Source: Fictibacillus phosphorivorans (GTDB taxonomy: Bacteria; Bacillota; Bacilli; Bacillales; Fictibacillaceae). Taken from it: a stretch of 57,578 bases of DNA. Position numbers and translations under genes: made by a program. Positions 25,945 through 34,105 of the stretch are shown here, in pieces. The stretch lies in the NCBI RefSeq assembly GCF_007673525.1, contig NZ_VDZU01000004.1, positions 1-57,578 of the forward strand, in the 5' to 3' direction. Numbering within the stretch: the first letter of the stretch is position 1; every line of letters begins with the position of its first letter. A model generated the notes under the pieces. That model made no database searches. It was not told where the DNA came from and saw only the letters and a list, made by a program, of their open reading frames with translations.

Positions 25945-26691
25945 ATGAAAAAAGTAATCATGATCACTGGAGCTTCAAAAGGTTTAGGTAAAGCGCTTTC
26001 CCTATATTTTGCCCGGGAAGGATATAACTTGGCGATATGTGCAAGAAACGGAGATGCCCTTCAAAGTGTAAGGAAAGAGGCGGTTGAGCTTGGAGCAGAT
26101 GTTCTAGCGATAGAAGCAGACATGTCAAAATCAAAAGATGTAGAACGATTCGTAGCACTGACAGAAGAGCATTTTGGAGCAATAGATGTGTTGATCAACA
26201 ACGCATCCATCATTGGTCCTAGCCCGATTCCTTATTTGCTTGATTATCCTGAACAAGATTTTGAAGAAGTTCTTCGTGTTAATACGATCGGACCATTCTT
26301 AGTCACAAGAAGGGTCTTACCGATCATGCTTCAAAAACAACAAGGAAGCATCATTAATATCACATCAGAGGCGGGGGCAACGGGTTATGCCGGTTGGGGA
26401 GCTTATGGCATCTCAAAATTTGCACTTGAAGGACTAACAGAAACGTGGGCAGACGAAGTAAGTGATTTTGGTGTACGTGTGAACATGGTTGATCCTGGCG
26501 AGATGGATACAGACATGCATGCACGTGCTGTACCAGACTGTGATTATGAGCTTTCAAAACCTGAGGATCTGACGGCAGTTTTTGGATACTTGGCATCAGA
26601 TGCATCCTCACTCATTACAGGAAAGCGATTTGAAGCACAGACGTTTCAGCTTGAGGGAGTGAGTTCTAATGGAAACAGCGATGAAATTTGA
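25945..26691 (+). CDS. Short-chain dehydrogenase/reductase
   Basis: 248 residues with a classical SDR fold: cofactor loop TGASKGLG (residues 8-15), NNAS (89-92) and the catalytic Ser/Tyr/Lys set including YGISK. It reduces or oxidises a carbonyl or alcohol with NAD(P)H; the substrate is not evident. AGGAGG precedes the ATG. It overlaps by 23 bp the QueA-like gene that follows, so the two are translationally coupled and probably work together. Two TGNCGAA boxes (25826, 25853) lie upstream but may be chance. Confidence 0.85.
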   Translation: MKKVIMITGASKGLGKALSLYFAREGYNLAICARNGDALQSVRKEAVELGADVLAIEADMSKSKDVERFVALTEEHFGAIDVLINNASIIGPSPIPYLLDYPEQDFEEVLRVNTIGPFLVTRRVLPIMLQKQQGSIINITSEAGATGYAGWGAYGISKFALEGLTETWADEVSDFGVRVNMVDPGEMDTDMHARAVPDCDYELSKPEDLTAVFGYLASDASSLITGKRFEAQTFQLEGVSSNGNSDEI

Positions 26692-27694
26692 GGTTCCAGA
26701 TGAACTAAACGCAAAAGAACCACCAGAACGAAGAGGATTACGCAGAGATTATGTAAAAATGATGGTGCTTCATAAAGACACTGGAATGACCAATCACACT
26801 CAGTTCTATCAACTAGATAGGTACTTGAAAAAAGGTGACTTGCTTGTACTTAACGCGAGCCGAACAGTTCCAGCCGTTTTAAAGAGTCGTATAGAAGCAG
26901 ATGGCACTGAGGTAGAAATCCGACTGGCTCACAGAAAGAATGAATCGACATGGGAAGCACTTCCTGTTAGCGGAACTGTAAAGGAAGGTGATATCATCCG
27001 TTTTTCGCCGACATTAACGGCTACTATTATAGAACAGTCAGAAGATACACCTTTTGTATCATTAGCATTTAATCTATGCTGCTCTTCGCTGTTTAACCAA
27101 ATCTATGATTTAGGAGAGCCTGTCAGATACGAATACATTCAGAAGCCTTGGAATCTAGATTACTATCAAACGGTTTTTGCAACCATTCCAGGGTCTGTTG
27201 AGATGCCCTCTGCTGGAAGGGCGTTCAGTTGGGAGCTTCTGTTTCGGCTTCAGAAAAAAGGCGTTAGGATCGCTTATATTACGCTTCATACGGGTCTAAG
27301 TTATTTGCTGGATGATAAGTGGCATAAAGGACCGGACAAAAACTTTGAAAATTATCATATACCGAATGAAACGGCTGACCTCATTTCTGAAACGAAAAAC
27401 AATGGAGGTCGCGTGATCGCAGTTGGTACAACAGTTGTAAGGACGCTAGAGACAGTGGCACAGCATAACGGAATGGTCCATGCAGATAGTGGGTGGACGA
27501 ATCTATATATTACTGAAAATACGAAACTGGCCGTATGTGATGGGTTGATTACAGGGATGCATGAACCGGAGGCGAGTCATCTGCAACTGCTTTCTGCATT
27601 CGTAAACCGATCCAAGTTATATAAAGCTTACAATGATGCTATTCAAAAGCGCTACCTCTGGCACGAGTTTGGCGATATGAATCTAATTCTGTAA
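26669..27694 (+). CDS. QueA-like protein (S-adenosylmethionine:tRNA ribosyltransferase-isomerase paralogue)
   Basis: 341 residues, the length of QueA, with matching N-terminal (LVLNASRTVPAVL) and C-terminal (GWTNLYI, FGDMNLIL) segments. True QueA makes epoxyqueuosine in tRNA and sits with ruvAB and tgt. This copy is isolated, coupled to an SDR gene, and has changed key motifs: PSAGRAFS for PTAGLHFT and YITLHTGLSYLL in place of the ITLHVGLGTFRPV region. It is likely a paralogue with another substrate, but a role in queuosine is not excluded. The start overlaps the SDR gene. Confidence 0.8.
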   Translation: METAMKFEVPDELNAKEPPERRGLRRDYVKMMVLHKDTGMTNHTQFYQLDRYLKKGDLLVLNASRTVPAVLKSRIEADGTEVEIRLAHRKNESTWEALPVSGTVKEGDIIRFSPTLTATIIEQSEDTPFVSLAFNLCCSSLFNQIYDLGEPVRYEYIQKPWNLDYYQTVFATIPGSVEMPSAGRAFSWELLFRLQKKGVRIAYITLHTGLSYLLDDKWHKGPDKNFENYHIPNETADLISETKNNGGRVIAVGTTVVRTLETVAQHNGMVHADSGWTNLYITENTKLAVCDGLITGMHEPEASHLQLLSAFVNRSKLYKAYNDAIQKRYLWHEFGDMNLIL

Positions 27695-27707
27695 GTAGGT
27701 GAATAAG

Positions 27708-28058
27708 ATGCTGCATCATATCGGGCTGTATGTAAGTGATATGAAAACGTCGTGTGAATTCTATGAAAAGATTCTTCCTATTGAAAAGAAAGAAAGTTTC
27801 ATGTGGAACGATACAGAGCTCGTTTTTTTAGTAGGAGAAGGATACAAGCTTGAATTGATGCCTAATTCAGGAAGTCACGTGGCACGCAGTCATATTGCAT
27901 TCAGCGTGACTTCTGTGACGGAAAAAATAAAGGAACTATCTTGTAAGGAGATCTTTTTAGAAGAAGGACCATATGACCTTCCAAACGGTTGGAGAACTGT
28001 TTTTTATGATGGCCCAGACGGAGAAGAGATTGAATTTATACAAACGACTAAACCTTAA
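27708..28058 (+). CDS. VOC-family (glyoxalase fold) protein
   Basis: 116 residues, one vicinal-oxygen-chelate domain: MLHHIGLYVSDMKTSCEFYEKILP at the start and FYDGPDGEEIEFIQ at the end, giving the paired beta-alpha-beta-beta-beta units of the fold. Metal-ligand positions His3 and Glu (IEFIQ) are present. The ATG at 27708 is preferred to GTG 27699 because AGGTGA precedes it. It follows the QueA-like gene by 13 bp and probably shares its transcript. Substrate unknown. Confidence 0.8.
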   Translation: MLHHIGLYVSDMKTSCEFYEKILPIEKKESFMWNDTELVFLVGEGYKLELMPNSGSHVARSHIAFSVTSVTEKIKELSCKEIFLEEGPYDLPNGWRTVFYDGPDGEEIEFIQTTKP

Positions 28059-28124
28059 ATCTCTAGTTTTTATCCCAAATAAGATTAGAAGATAATATAT
28101 AGATAAGTTAATAGGAGTAATGAA

Positions 28125-28580
28125 ATGATTAAAGGACTATATGAAGCACATTTACCGGTAAGTAATCTTAAAACGTCTATAGACTTTTATAAGAAACTAG
28201 ATTTAGAAATCGCTTATCAACAAGAAAATTTAGTGTTTTTCTGGATTGAGAAAGGAAGAAGTTGGTTGGGATTATGGGAAACGGAAAAGGTTAAAACACC
28301 CTATCACCCATCGTTAAGGCATATCGCTTTTCAAATTGATAAAAATAGTATGTTAGGTATTAAGGAATGGTTAGAAGAACGGGCTATAGAAGTCTCTACA
28401 AATTTTGGATATCCACCAGAAAAACAACCATTAGTATTACCAAATAACCCACATGCTCACGCAGCCATTTATTTTAAAGATCCAGACGGAAATAGCATCG
28501 AATTAATTGCTTCTTTAAGACTGGATGTCAAAGAAGAATTTAATATGATGACATTAGATGAATGGAATAAAACAAAATAA
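28125..28580 (+). CDS. VOC-family (glyoxalase/fosfomycin-resistance fold) protein
   Basis: 151 residues with two VOC half-domains. The first begins YEAHLPVSNLKTSIDFYKKL and the second ends HAAIYFKDPDGNSIELIAS. Conserved His8, His (RHIAFQI) and Glu (IELI) are the usual metal ligands. ATAGGAG lies upstream of the ATG. It is one of three VOC genes in the window (27708, 28125, 31867). Substrate unknown; it may be a dioxygenase, glyoxalase or resistance protein. Confidence 0.8.
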   Translation: MIKGLYEAHLPVSNLKTSIDFYKKLDLEIAYQQENLVFFWIEKGRSWLGLWETEKVKTPYHPSLRHIAFQIDKNSMLGIKEWLEERAIEVSTNFGYPPEKQPLVLPNNPHAHAAIYFKDPDGNSIELIASLRLDVKEEFNMMTLDEWNKTK

Positions 28581-28640
28581 ATGATTTCTACTACAAAGAT
28601 GCACAGTAATAAAGTGAGAAGCAAAGTTAAGGGCTATATT

Positions 28641-29387
28641 CTAACTATGAAAAGCTCTCATTAAAAACGGACCATCTGGAACTTCAAGCTCTCTATAAGC
28701 CTTAAACAGATTTGTTTGGTCGTAGGCTACAGATTTAAATTCAATCTTAAGATCCTTTTCATCAGTGATATAGATGATGGCATATCGAGCTTCGGCAACT
28801 TTATTACATCCTAGTGCACCTGGATTCACTAAATAAGTTTGATTTATCTTATAGTCATGAAGGATATGATGATGTCCAAATCCTATAAAATCATAGGTAA
28901 GTGAGCCCTTAAAAAGCTCTTCCATCGCTAAAGAATCCGGTTCACTAATAATTGGCATAAAAGGATCTTCAACTATTGGAGATTCTTTTTTTCCTTCCTT
29001 GAAGGGATAGTGTGTGAACAGAAAACGGAAACCATCTTCTTCAACTATTAGCTCTCGGGGAAGCGTGCTCAATATATGAGCATAAGTATCTGTTAGCTGG
29101 TCAGCAATCCATTGATGATGTTGCTTTGCATGTCTGTGACTCTTCGGGTGAGGCAGACCATATTTTAACGCCAAAATCGATTCATCATGATTTCCCGTAA
29201 CCATCATAATAGACGGCAGGTTACATAACCGTTCAAGCACCTCGTTTGTAAACGGACCGATTCCAATCATGTCACCGCCGCTAATAAAACGAGAGATTCC
29301 TATACGTGTAGCGTCATCAATAACAGCTTGAAGTGCATCCAAATTACCATGAATATCTGTAAAATAAGCAAAAAGAGGTTTCAACAT
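28641..29387 (-). CDS. Metallophosphoesterase (calcineurin-like)
   Basis: 248 residues with all five signature blocks: TDIHGNLDAL (His/Asp metal ligands), SGGDMIGIGP, VTGNHDES, a later LFTHYP and IGFGHHHI near the C-terminus. The family includes phosphodiesterases and serine/threonine phosphatases; the substrate cannot be told. AAGGTGGAAA-type signal lies upstream on the minus strand. It is convergent with the VOC gene and divergent from the two small membrane-peptide genes. Confidence 0.85.
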   Translation of the reverse strand: MLKPLFAYFTDIHGNLDALQAVIDDATRIGISRFISGGDMIGIGPFTNEVLERLCNLPSIMMVTGNHDESILALKYGLPHPKSHRHAKQHHQWIADQLTDTYAHILSTLPRELIVEEDGFRFLFTHYPFKEGKKESPIVEDPFMPIISEPDSLAMEELFKGSLTYDFIGFGHHHILHDYKINQTYLVNPGALGCNKVAEARYAIIYITDEKDLKIEFKSVAYDQTNLFKAYRELEVPDGPFLMRAFHS

Positions 29388-29464
29388 ATTTCCACCTTCA
29401 ACAAATTATCTTTTATAATAAAATAAAGCTGCTTCTTTGCAATGTCACTTAGGAGGTTAAAGAA

Positions 29465-29641
29465 ATGAGAAAGAAGTTAGATTTTATTTTTGAATTACTC
29501 TTATTTCTAATGGGCCTATTAAGTATGTTGTACTTTATCCACATAGATGAGTGGAAGAGTATTTATTTCTTAACATTCCTATTCGTAGCTGTTGGTTCTG
29601 CCTTGAGATTATCTAAAAAAATTAAAGACGGTTATAGATAG
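29465..29641 (+). CDS. Small membrane protein, tandem copy 1
   Basis: 58 residues, with two hydrophobic segments (DFIFELLLFLMGLLSMLYFI and SIYFLTFLFVAVGSAL) around a polar DEWK turn and a basic C-terminus. AGGAGG lies at a good distance from the ATG. The upstream sequence CTGCTTCTTTGCAA is repeated before copy 2, and the two proteins align end to end, so this is a tandem duplication of gene and leader. No family recognised. Confidence 0.7.
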   Translation: MRKKLDFIFELLLFLMGLLSMLYFIHIDEWKSIYFLTFLFVAVGSALRLSKKIKDGYR

Positions 29642-29694
29642 GAATTAATTGAAATTCAAACTGCTTCTTTGCAAAAGACTAGGAGGTTAAGGAT

Positions 29695-29871
29695 ATGAGT
29701 GTGAAGCTTGGTTTTATTCTAGATTGTATGATTATTTTAGCTGCTTTGGTAAGCATTTTTTACTTAATCTTCATAGGTGAGTGGAGCAGCATATTTTTTA
29801 TTTCATGTTTAATCCTAGGGCTTAGCTCTATAATTAGAATATCAAAAGAAGTAAAAGAAGGATTTAAATGA
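29695..29871 (+). CDS. Small membrane protein, tandem copy 2
   Basis: 58 residues, two hydrophobic segments (FILDCMIILAALVSIFYLIF and SSIFFISCLILGLSSII) around GEWS, basic C-terminus. It starts 54 bp after copy 1 stops and has the same leader, CTGCTTCTTTGCAA followed by AGGAGGTTAAG. The pair is conserved in length but diverged in sequence, and the shared part (IxxxEW, xxIxxxFxxxx, K-K/EVK) suggests selection. It could be a peptide toxin-like or membrane-stress element, but nothing demonstrates this. Confidence 0.7.
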   Translation: MSVKLGFILDCMIILAALVSIFYLIFIGEWSSIFFISCLILGLSSIIRISKEVKEGFK

Positions 29872-29885
29872 ATCATTATAGACAC

Positions 29886-29918
29886 AAAAAAACATAGCCC
29901 CTCACAAAGGGGCTATAA
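29886..29918 (-). terminator. Terminator of the LTA-synthase-like gene
   Basis: Stem TAGCCCCT/AGGGGCTA around CACAA, with a T-run (TTTTTTTG) on the minus strand. It can also stop the small membrane-protein operon from the other side. Confidence 0.88.
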
Positions 29919-31754
29919 TTATTTTAAAAATCGCAGCAAATCACCATAGATAATTCGATCTGACTGATCGAGTTCCTCTTTTGCCTGTTCGATATAAGGC
30001 TTACATTTTTCCTCTTCTACAGGTGCTCCGAAAGGTTTTACATAACACGTTTCATTTGTATAAATATAGTTGTCTGTTACGAACGAGCCGTTACGGAGAA
30101 CGGTTAATTCATGATGTTCTTTTGAAAATAGATCCGTTCCAAAATGAACGTCATCCTTTGATTCAATACCAAGCAAGTGTAGCAGCGTAGGCTTTAGATC
30201 AATCTGTCCACCGACCGTATCAATCTGCTTGCCTTTTTTTCCTGGGACATGAATGAATAAGGGTACTTGCTGAAGTTCTACTTGATTGTAAGCTGTGAGC
30301 GTAGCTTTGCTCAATACTTCGGCCATCGCTTCTTGATGCCGTTCTGATATCCCGTAATGGTCTCCATATACGACTACCACTGAATTCTCATATAATCCCG
30401 AGCTCTTCAGTTCTTCAAAAAACTGGCGCAATGCTTCGTCCGCGTAGCGAACGGTTGTAAAATAACGGCTAACCGTTCCATCTTCTACAGGGTAAGGCTC
30501 AATCCACTGTTCTTTTTCATTGATCAAATAAGGATGATGGTTCGTCAAGGTAATAAATCGAGCATAAAAAGGCTGAGGAAGCTTCTTTAGATATGGCATG
30601 GATTGCTCAAAGAAGGGTATATCTTTGAGGCCATAGTTTATCGAGTTTTCGTCTGTAACGTTATAGTATTCCTCACTATAAAACTTGTCATAGCCCATTG
30701 TCTTATAAATAACATCCCGGTTCCAAAAGCTTTTATTGTTCCCGTGAAAAACTGCTGAATAGTAGCCGTTTGATTTTAAAATTTCAGGCATCGCGTTGTA
30801 TTCGTTCAATGGATGGGTTTGAAAAACAGCACCCCTTGGCAGTGGATATAAGGAATTATCAATCAAAAACTCAGAATCTGAAGTCTTTCCCTGACCTGTT
30901 TGATGATAGAAGTTATTAAAATAATAGCTGGATTTAGCAAGTTCGTTTAAGAAAGGTGTCACTTCTTCACCGTTAATTTCATAATTCAGTACAAAATTTT
31001 GAGTAGATTCGAGAGAGACCATGATTAAGTTTTTTCCTTTGGCAATTCCATAGAGCTCAGGGTTATTAACGGTTTCTTTTTTCACATTCTGAAGAATTTC
31101 CTCTGCATCCATATTGCTTGCTAGTGCTTTTTGCATAGAAGACTTTGATTGGAGCATGATGTCGTACAGATGATAATTGAAGGTTCCTAAGCTCTTCACA
31201 AGAATTTCTCTATCAAATGTACGAGTTAAAAGTTGCGGCCGGTTTATTTCTGCGAGGATTAAATGAACAGATAAAATAGCAATACCGTATAAAAATAATT
31301 TTCTCCGGTCCACTGGTCTTAATAGATGATCAGACTTCCATCTCGTCTGTTTTAATAGATAAGCTAACAAAAACAGATCAACAAAAAAGAAAATGTCTGT
31401 GAAATAGATCAGTTCATAAACACTGTTTCCGATATCACCAACATTCTTTGTTTGAAACAATACCGGAATCGTAAGGAAATCGGTAAAGAATCGATAATAG
31501 ACGACGTTCGCATACAAGATAAAGCTATAAATAAAGGAAAGCCATAAGATGATTCGTCTTCTTTTAGCAGGTGAAGCAAGATTAGCTAAACAAAAATAGA
31601 GTACGAGAAAACTTAATGGATTTAAAAATAATAAAATTTCTTGCAGGAAATGATCGATAGGCAGCGTAAATGAAACTTTATAAACAATATATGTTTTCAA
31701 CCAAAGCAAAGAAATAGCCAGGAAGATTGCTGCGTGTTTTGTTTTAGCGTTCAT
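29919..31754 (-). CDS. Lipoteichoic acid synthase-family sulfatase
   Basis: 611-residue membrane enzyme of the LtaS/YfnI/YqgS/YvgJ type. About five N-terminal membrane helices (residues 8-170) precede an extracellular alkaline-phosphatase-like domain. Active-site residues are Glu249 (SLESTQN), catalytic Thr291 in GKTSDSEF, and the Asp/His pair in VVVYGDHYG (about 463). In the family it transfers glycerol-phosphate from phosphatidylglycerol onto the growing LTA chain or primes it. AGGAGG precedes the ATG on the minus strand. Which paralogue this is cannot be decided. Confidence 0.92.
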   Translation of the reverse strand: MNAKTKHAAIFLAISLLWLKTYIVYKVSFTLPIDHFLQEILLFLNPLSFLVLYFCLANLASPAKRRRIILWLSFIYSFILYANVVYYRFFTDFLTIPVLFQTKNVGDIGNSVYELIYFTDIFFFVDLFLLAYLLKQTRWKSDHLLRPVDRRKLFLYGIAILSVHLILAEINRPQLLTRTFDREILVKSLGTFNYHLYDIMLQSKSSMQKALASNMDAEEILQNVKKETVNNPELYGIAKGKNLIMVSLESTQNFVLNYEINGEEVTPFLNELAKSSYYFNNFYHQTGQGKTSDSEFLIDNSLYPLPRGAVFQTHPLNEYNAMPEILKSNGYYSAVFHGNNKSFWNRDVIYKTMGYDKFYSEEYYNVTDENSINYGLKDIPFFEQSMPYLKKLPQPFYARFITLTNHHPYLINEKEQWIEPYPVEDGTVSRYFTTVRYADEALRQFFEELKSSGLYENSVVVVYGDHYGISERHQEAMAEVLSKATLTAYNQVELQQVPLFIHVPGKKGKQIDTVGGQIDLKPTLLHLLGIESKDDVHFGTDLFSKEHHELTVLRNGSFVTDNYIYTNETCYVKPFGAPVEEEKCKPYIEQAKEELDQSDRIIYGDLLRFLK

Positions 31755-31866
31755 AGGTATAACCCTCCTGTAGTGAGACGGAAATCTTTACCATTGTAGG
31801 CTATTTCACGAAAGATTAAAAGTGATAGAGTACCTTTTTTTAAGTAGAGGGTAAATAGGAGAAATC

Positions 31867-32268
31867 ATGACATCACCACAAGGCTTGCATCATATCGAAA
31901 TGAACGTACAAAATCTAGGGAAAACGAAGATGTTTTATGAATGGCTGCTGCCGGAGTTAGGCTTTTCTCTTTTTCAAGAGTGGGAAAAAGGTTTTAGCTA
32001 CAAAATGGAATCTTCGTATCTTGTTTTTGTACAAACAGAAGAAATATATAATGATATACCTTTTCACCGAAAGCGTTCAGGACTTAATCACCTGGCCTTT
32101 TGGGCTAAATCACGTGCGCAAATAGAGCACCTTCGTGTACAATTGAAGAAGAAAAATATTTCCTTTTTGTATGAGGATAAGTTTCCTTTTGCAGGTGGAA
32201 AAAATCATTATGCTTTATTCTTTGAAGATCCAGATCGATTAAAAATTGAAATCGTTGCGCCGAGGTGA
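31867..32268 (+). CDS. VOC-family protein
   Basis: 133 residues with the VOC fold: GLHHIEMNVQNLGKTKMFYEWLLPELG at the start, SGLNHLAFWAKS in the middle and YALFFEDPDRLKIEIVAP at the end; metal ligands His8, His76 and Glu (IEIV) are visible. The ATG follows AATAGGAGAAATC. It is followed, almost without a gap, by the signal peptidase gene and is probably co-transcribed. Confidence 0.82.
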   Translation: MTSPQGLHHIEMNVQNLGKTKMFYEWLLPELGFSLFQEWEKGFSYKMESSYLVFVQTEEIYNDIPFHRKRSGLNHLAFWAKSRAQIEHLRVQLKKKNISFLYEDKFPFAGGKNHYALFFEDPDRLKIEIVAPR

Positions 32269-32276
32269 ATGAAGAT

Positions 32277-32834
32277 ATGATAGAACAAGAAAAAGAAACA
32301 AAGCAAAAAAATGAATGGGTAAGCTGGCTAAAGGCGATTGGCTTCGCTTTAGTCTTTGTATTCATCACAAAAGCCTATTTCTTTGCTCCATATATGGTAG
32401 AAGGTGCATCTATGTCACCTACTCTTCATGATCAAGAAAAGCTGTATGTTAATAAAATTGTTTATGCGTTTTCCGAGCCACAAAAAGGCGATATCGTCAT
32501 CATTAAAGGTGACGATAAGCGGTATGTAAAACGAGTGATAGGTTTAGAAGGGGACATCATTCAAATGAAGAGTGACGACCTCTATGTTAATAATAAAAAA
32601 GTGAAGGAATCTTATCTACAGGAAAATAAATCGGAAGCGAAAAGCTTAGGGGTGTATCTAACAGAAGACTTTGGACCACTTAAAGTCCCAAAAGGAAAAG
32701 TTTTCGTAATGGGTGATAACCGTCTGAATAGTATGGATTCACGAAACGGACTAGGTTTAATTGAAACGAAAGCAATTGAGGGTCGTTCAGAAGTCGTCAT
32801 CTATCCATTTTCAGAAATGCGTGCAACACAATAA
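32277..32834 (+). CDS. Type I signal peptidase
   Basis: 185 residues; removes signal peptides from exported pre-proteins at the outer face of the membrane. One N-terminal membrane anchor (about 17-37) precedes the catalytic Ser45 in VEGASMSPTL, the Lys85 general base in KRYVKRVIG and the conserved GDNRLNSMDSR box. It matches the SipS/SipT-type short Gram-positive form. The ATG at 32277 lies 7 bases after GAGGTGAA; a GTG eight bases upstream overlaps the previous stop but has no room for a binding site. Confidence 0.93.
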   Translation: MIEQEKETKQKNEWVSWLKAIGFALVFVFITKAYFFAPYMVEGASMSPTLHDQEKLYVNKIVYAFSEPQKGDIVIIKGDDKRYVKRVIGLEGDIIQMKSDDLYVNNKKVKESYLQENKSEAKSLGVYLTEDFGPLKVPKGKVFVMGDNRLNSMDSRNGLGLIETKAIEGRSEVVIYPFSEMRATQ

Positions 32835-32835
32835 C

Positions 32836-32862
32836 AAAAGTGCAGCCCGGCTGCGCTTTTTA
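32836..32862 (+). terminator. Terminator after the signal peptidase gene
   Basis: Stem AGTGCAGCC/GGCTGCGCT, then TTTTTATTTTTTT. Confidence 0.85.
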
Positions 32863-32887
32863 TTTTTTTAAAAAAGGAGTATGTGAG

Positions 32888-33385
32888 ATGAACCGATGCA
32901 AGTGGAGTGAAGAAAGTGAGATGCTGCAACAGTATCATGATAACGAATGGGGTCAGTATGTAGCGGGAGACAATGCATTGTTCGAGTGTTTAACACTAGA
33001 ACTATTTCAATCTGGTTTAAGCTGGAAGACCATTCTTCATAAAAGGGAGAACTTTAGAAATGCGTTTTCACAGTTTGAGATAGAAAAGGTCATGCAGTTT
33101 GGTGAAAAAGAGGTTGAAGGTTTACTAGAGGATTCTGGGATTGTTAGGCATAGAAAAAAGATTGAAGCGACGATTGAAAACGCAAAGAGAGTCCACGAAC
33201 TTGTAAAAGAGTTTGGCAGCTTCGAAGAGTTTTTAAAGCAACTGCCATATGCTACAGTGGAAAAGCAGAAAGTGCTGAAAAAGACATTTAAGCATGTCGG
33301 TTTAACAACGGCAGAAAGCTTTTTAGAAGCTACTGGCCGAATACAAGCCTCACACAGTGAACAATGCTTTAAGGCATCGAAATAG
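32888..33385 (+). CDS. tag: DNA-3-methyladenine glycosylase I
   Basis: 165 residues, excising 3-methyladenine from alkylated DNA. It starts MNRCKW and keeps the zinc site (Cys4, His17, and a C-terminal HSEQC) and Glu38 in LTLELFQ, the base-recognition residue of E. coli Tag. SGLSWKTILHKRENFRNAF is the family core. AAGGAG precedes the ATG. The longer open frame upstream runs into the terminator of the previous gene and is not used. Confidence 0.93.
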   Translation: MNRCKWSEESEMLQQYHDNEWGQYVAGDNALFECLTLELFQSGLSWKTILHKRENFRNAFSQFEIEKVMQFGEKEVEGLLEDSGIVRHRKKIEATIENAKRVHELVKEFGSFEEFLKQLPYATVEKQKVLKKTFKHVGLTTAESFLEATGRIQASHSEQCFKASK

Positions 33386-33432
33386 AGTCATTTCATATTT
33401 GTCCTGCATAAGCTAAAGCGGGAGGTATGATG

Positions 33433-33768
33433 ATGCCTTATGAGATCTATATTTCAACAACACGAAAAAGACTTGCCCTCGTAAAAGATGGGAAAGTAAT
33501 CAAACGATATCCAATAGGTGTCGGGAAAATGCTAACACCTACACCGACCGGAACCTATACGATAATTAATAAAGCACCAAATCCAGGCGGACCGTTTGGA
33601 GTCATGTGGATGGGACTCTCACGTCCGCATTACGGGATACATGGCACAGATACACCATCATCCATCGGAAAAAACGTATCCAAAGGATGTGTGCGAATGC
33701 ATAATAATCATGTTTTAGAATTATCGAAGATTGTGCCTATTGGGACTAAGGTGGTTATTAGGGCATGA
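33433..33768 (+). CDS. L,D-transpeptidase (YkuD domain)
   Basis: 111 residues. The catalytic motif [20 protein letters not shown] carries the active-site cysteine of YkuD-type enzymes, which form 3-3 peptidoglycan cross-links or act in spore-cortex modification. There is no signal peptide, so it could be exported by another route or work in the spore. Three ATGs lie in a row (33427, 33430, 33433); the last is best spaced from GGGAGG. Followed at once by a strong terminator. Confidence 0.88.
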   Translation: MPYEIYISTTRKRLALVKDGKVIKRYPIGVGKMLTPTPTGTYTIINKAPNPGGPFGVMWMGLSRPHYGIHGTDTPSSIGKNVSKGCVRMHNNHVLELSKIVPIGTKVVIRA

Positions 33769-33811
33769 AAAAAACCTTACTCTAAAGTTTTTAGAGTAAG
33801 GTTTTTTTAGT
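33768..33811 (+). terminator. Terminator after the L,D-transpeptidase gene
   Basis: Long stem AAACCTTACTCTAAA/TTTAGAGTAAGGTTT with a GTTT loop, then TTTTTT. It also separates the gene from the convergent quorum-sensing operon. Confidence 0.92.
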
Positions 33812-33821
33812 AATGTTTTGC

Positions 33822-34085
33822 CTAAAGTTTAATAAGATTAATTTTGGGGCTGTCATCATGAGCTAAGAAATTTACTCTGTTAATTTTAGGGCTATCATCA
33901 TGAGAAATTTTAGGGCTGTCATCATGTGTAACTTGCATTATTCTATTAATTTTAGGACTGTCATCATGCACAAAAAATTTAGGACTGTTAATCTTAGGAC
34001 TATCATCATGAGCAATTAAATTAGTGGTTGAATATATAGATATAATAACTCCTAATGTAAGTATTAAATATCCAATTTTTTTCAT
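33822..34085 (-). CDS. Exported pheromone precursor with five HDDSPKI copies
   Basis: 87 residues. An N-terminal signal peptide (MKKIGYLILTLGVIISIYS, residues 1-24) is followed by five copies of HDDSPKI at residues 26-32, 40-46, 54-60, 62-68 and 76-82, plus a partial copy NSPKF at 33-37. Copies are spaced 14, 14, 8 and 14 residues apart. AGGGGGAAG lies upstream. The gene is 20 bp downstream of an NprR-like regulator. In RRNPP systems such precursors are exported, cut to a short peptide and re-imported to bind the regulator, so each copy may be one pheromone. Mature ends are unknown. Confidence 0.9.
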   Translation of the reverse strand: MKKIGYLILTLGVIISIYSTTNLIAHDDSPKINSPKFFVHDDSPKINRIMQVTHDDSPKISHDDSPKINRVNFLAHDDSPKINLIKL

Positions 34086-34105
34086 TAAAACTTCCCCCTA
34101 TTAAA

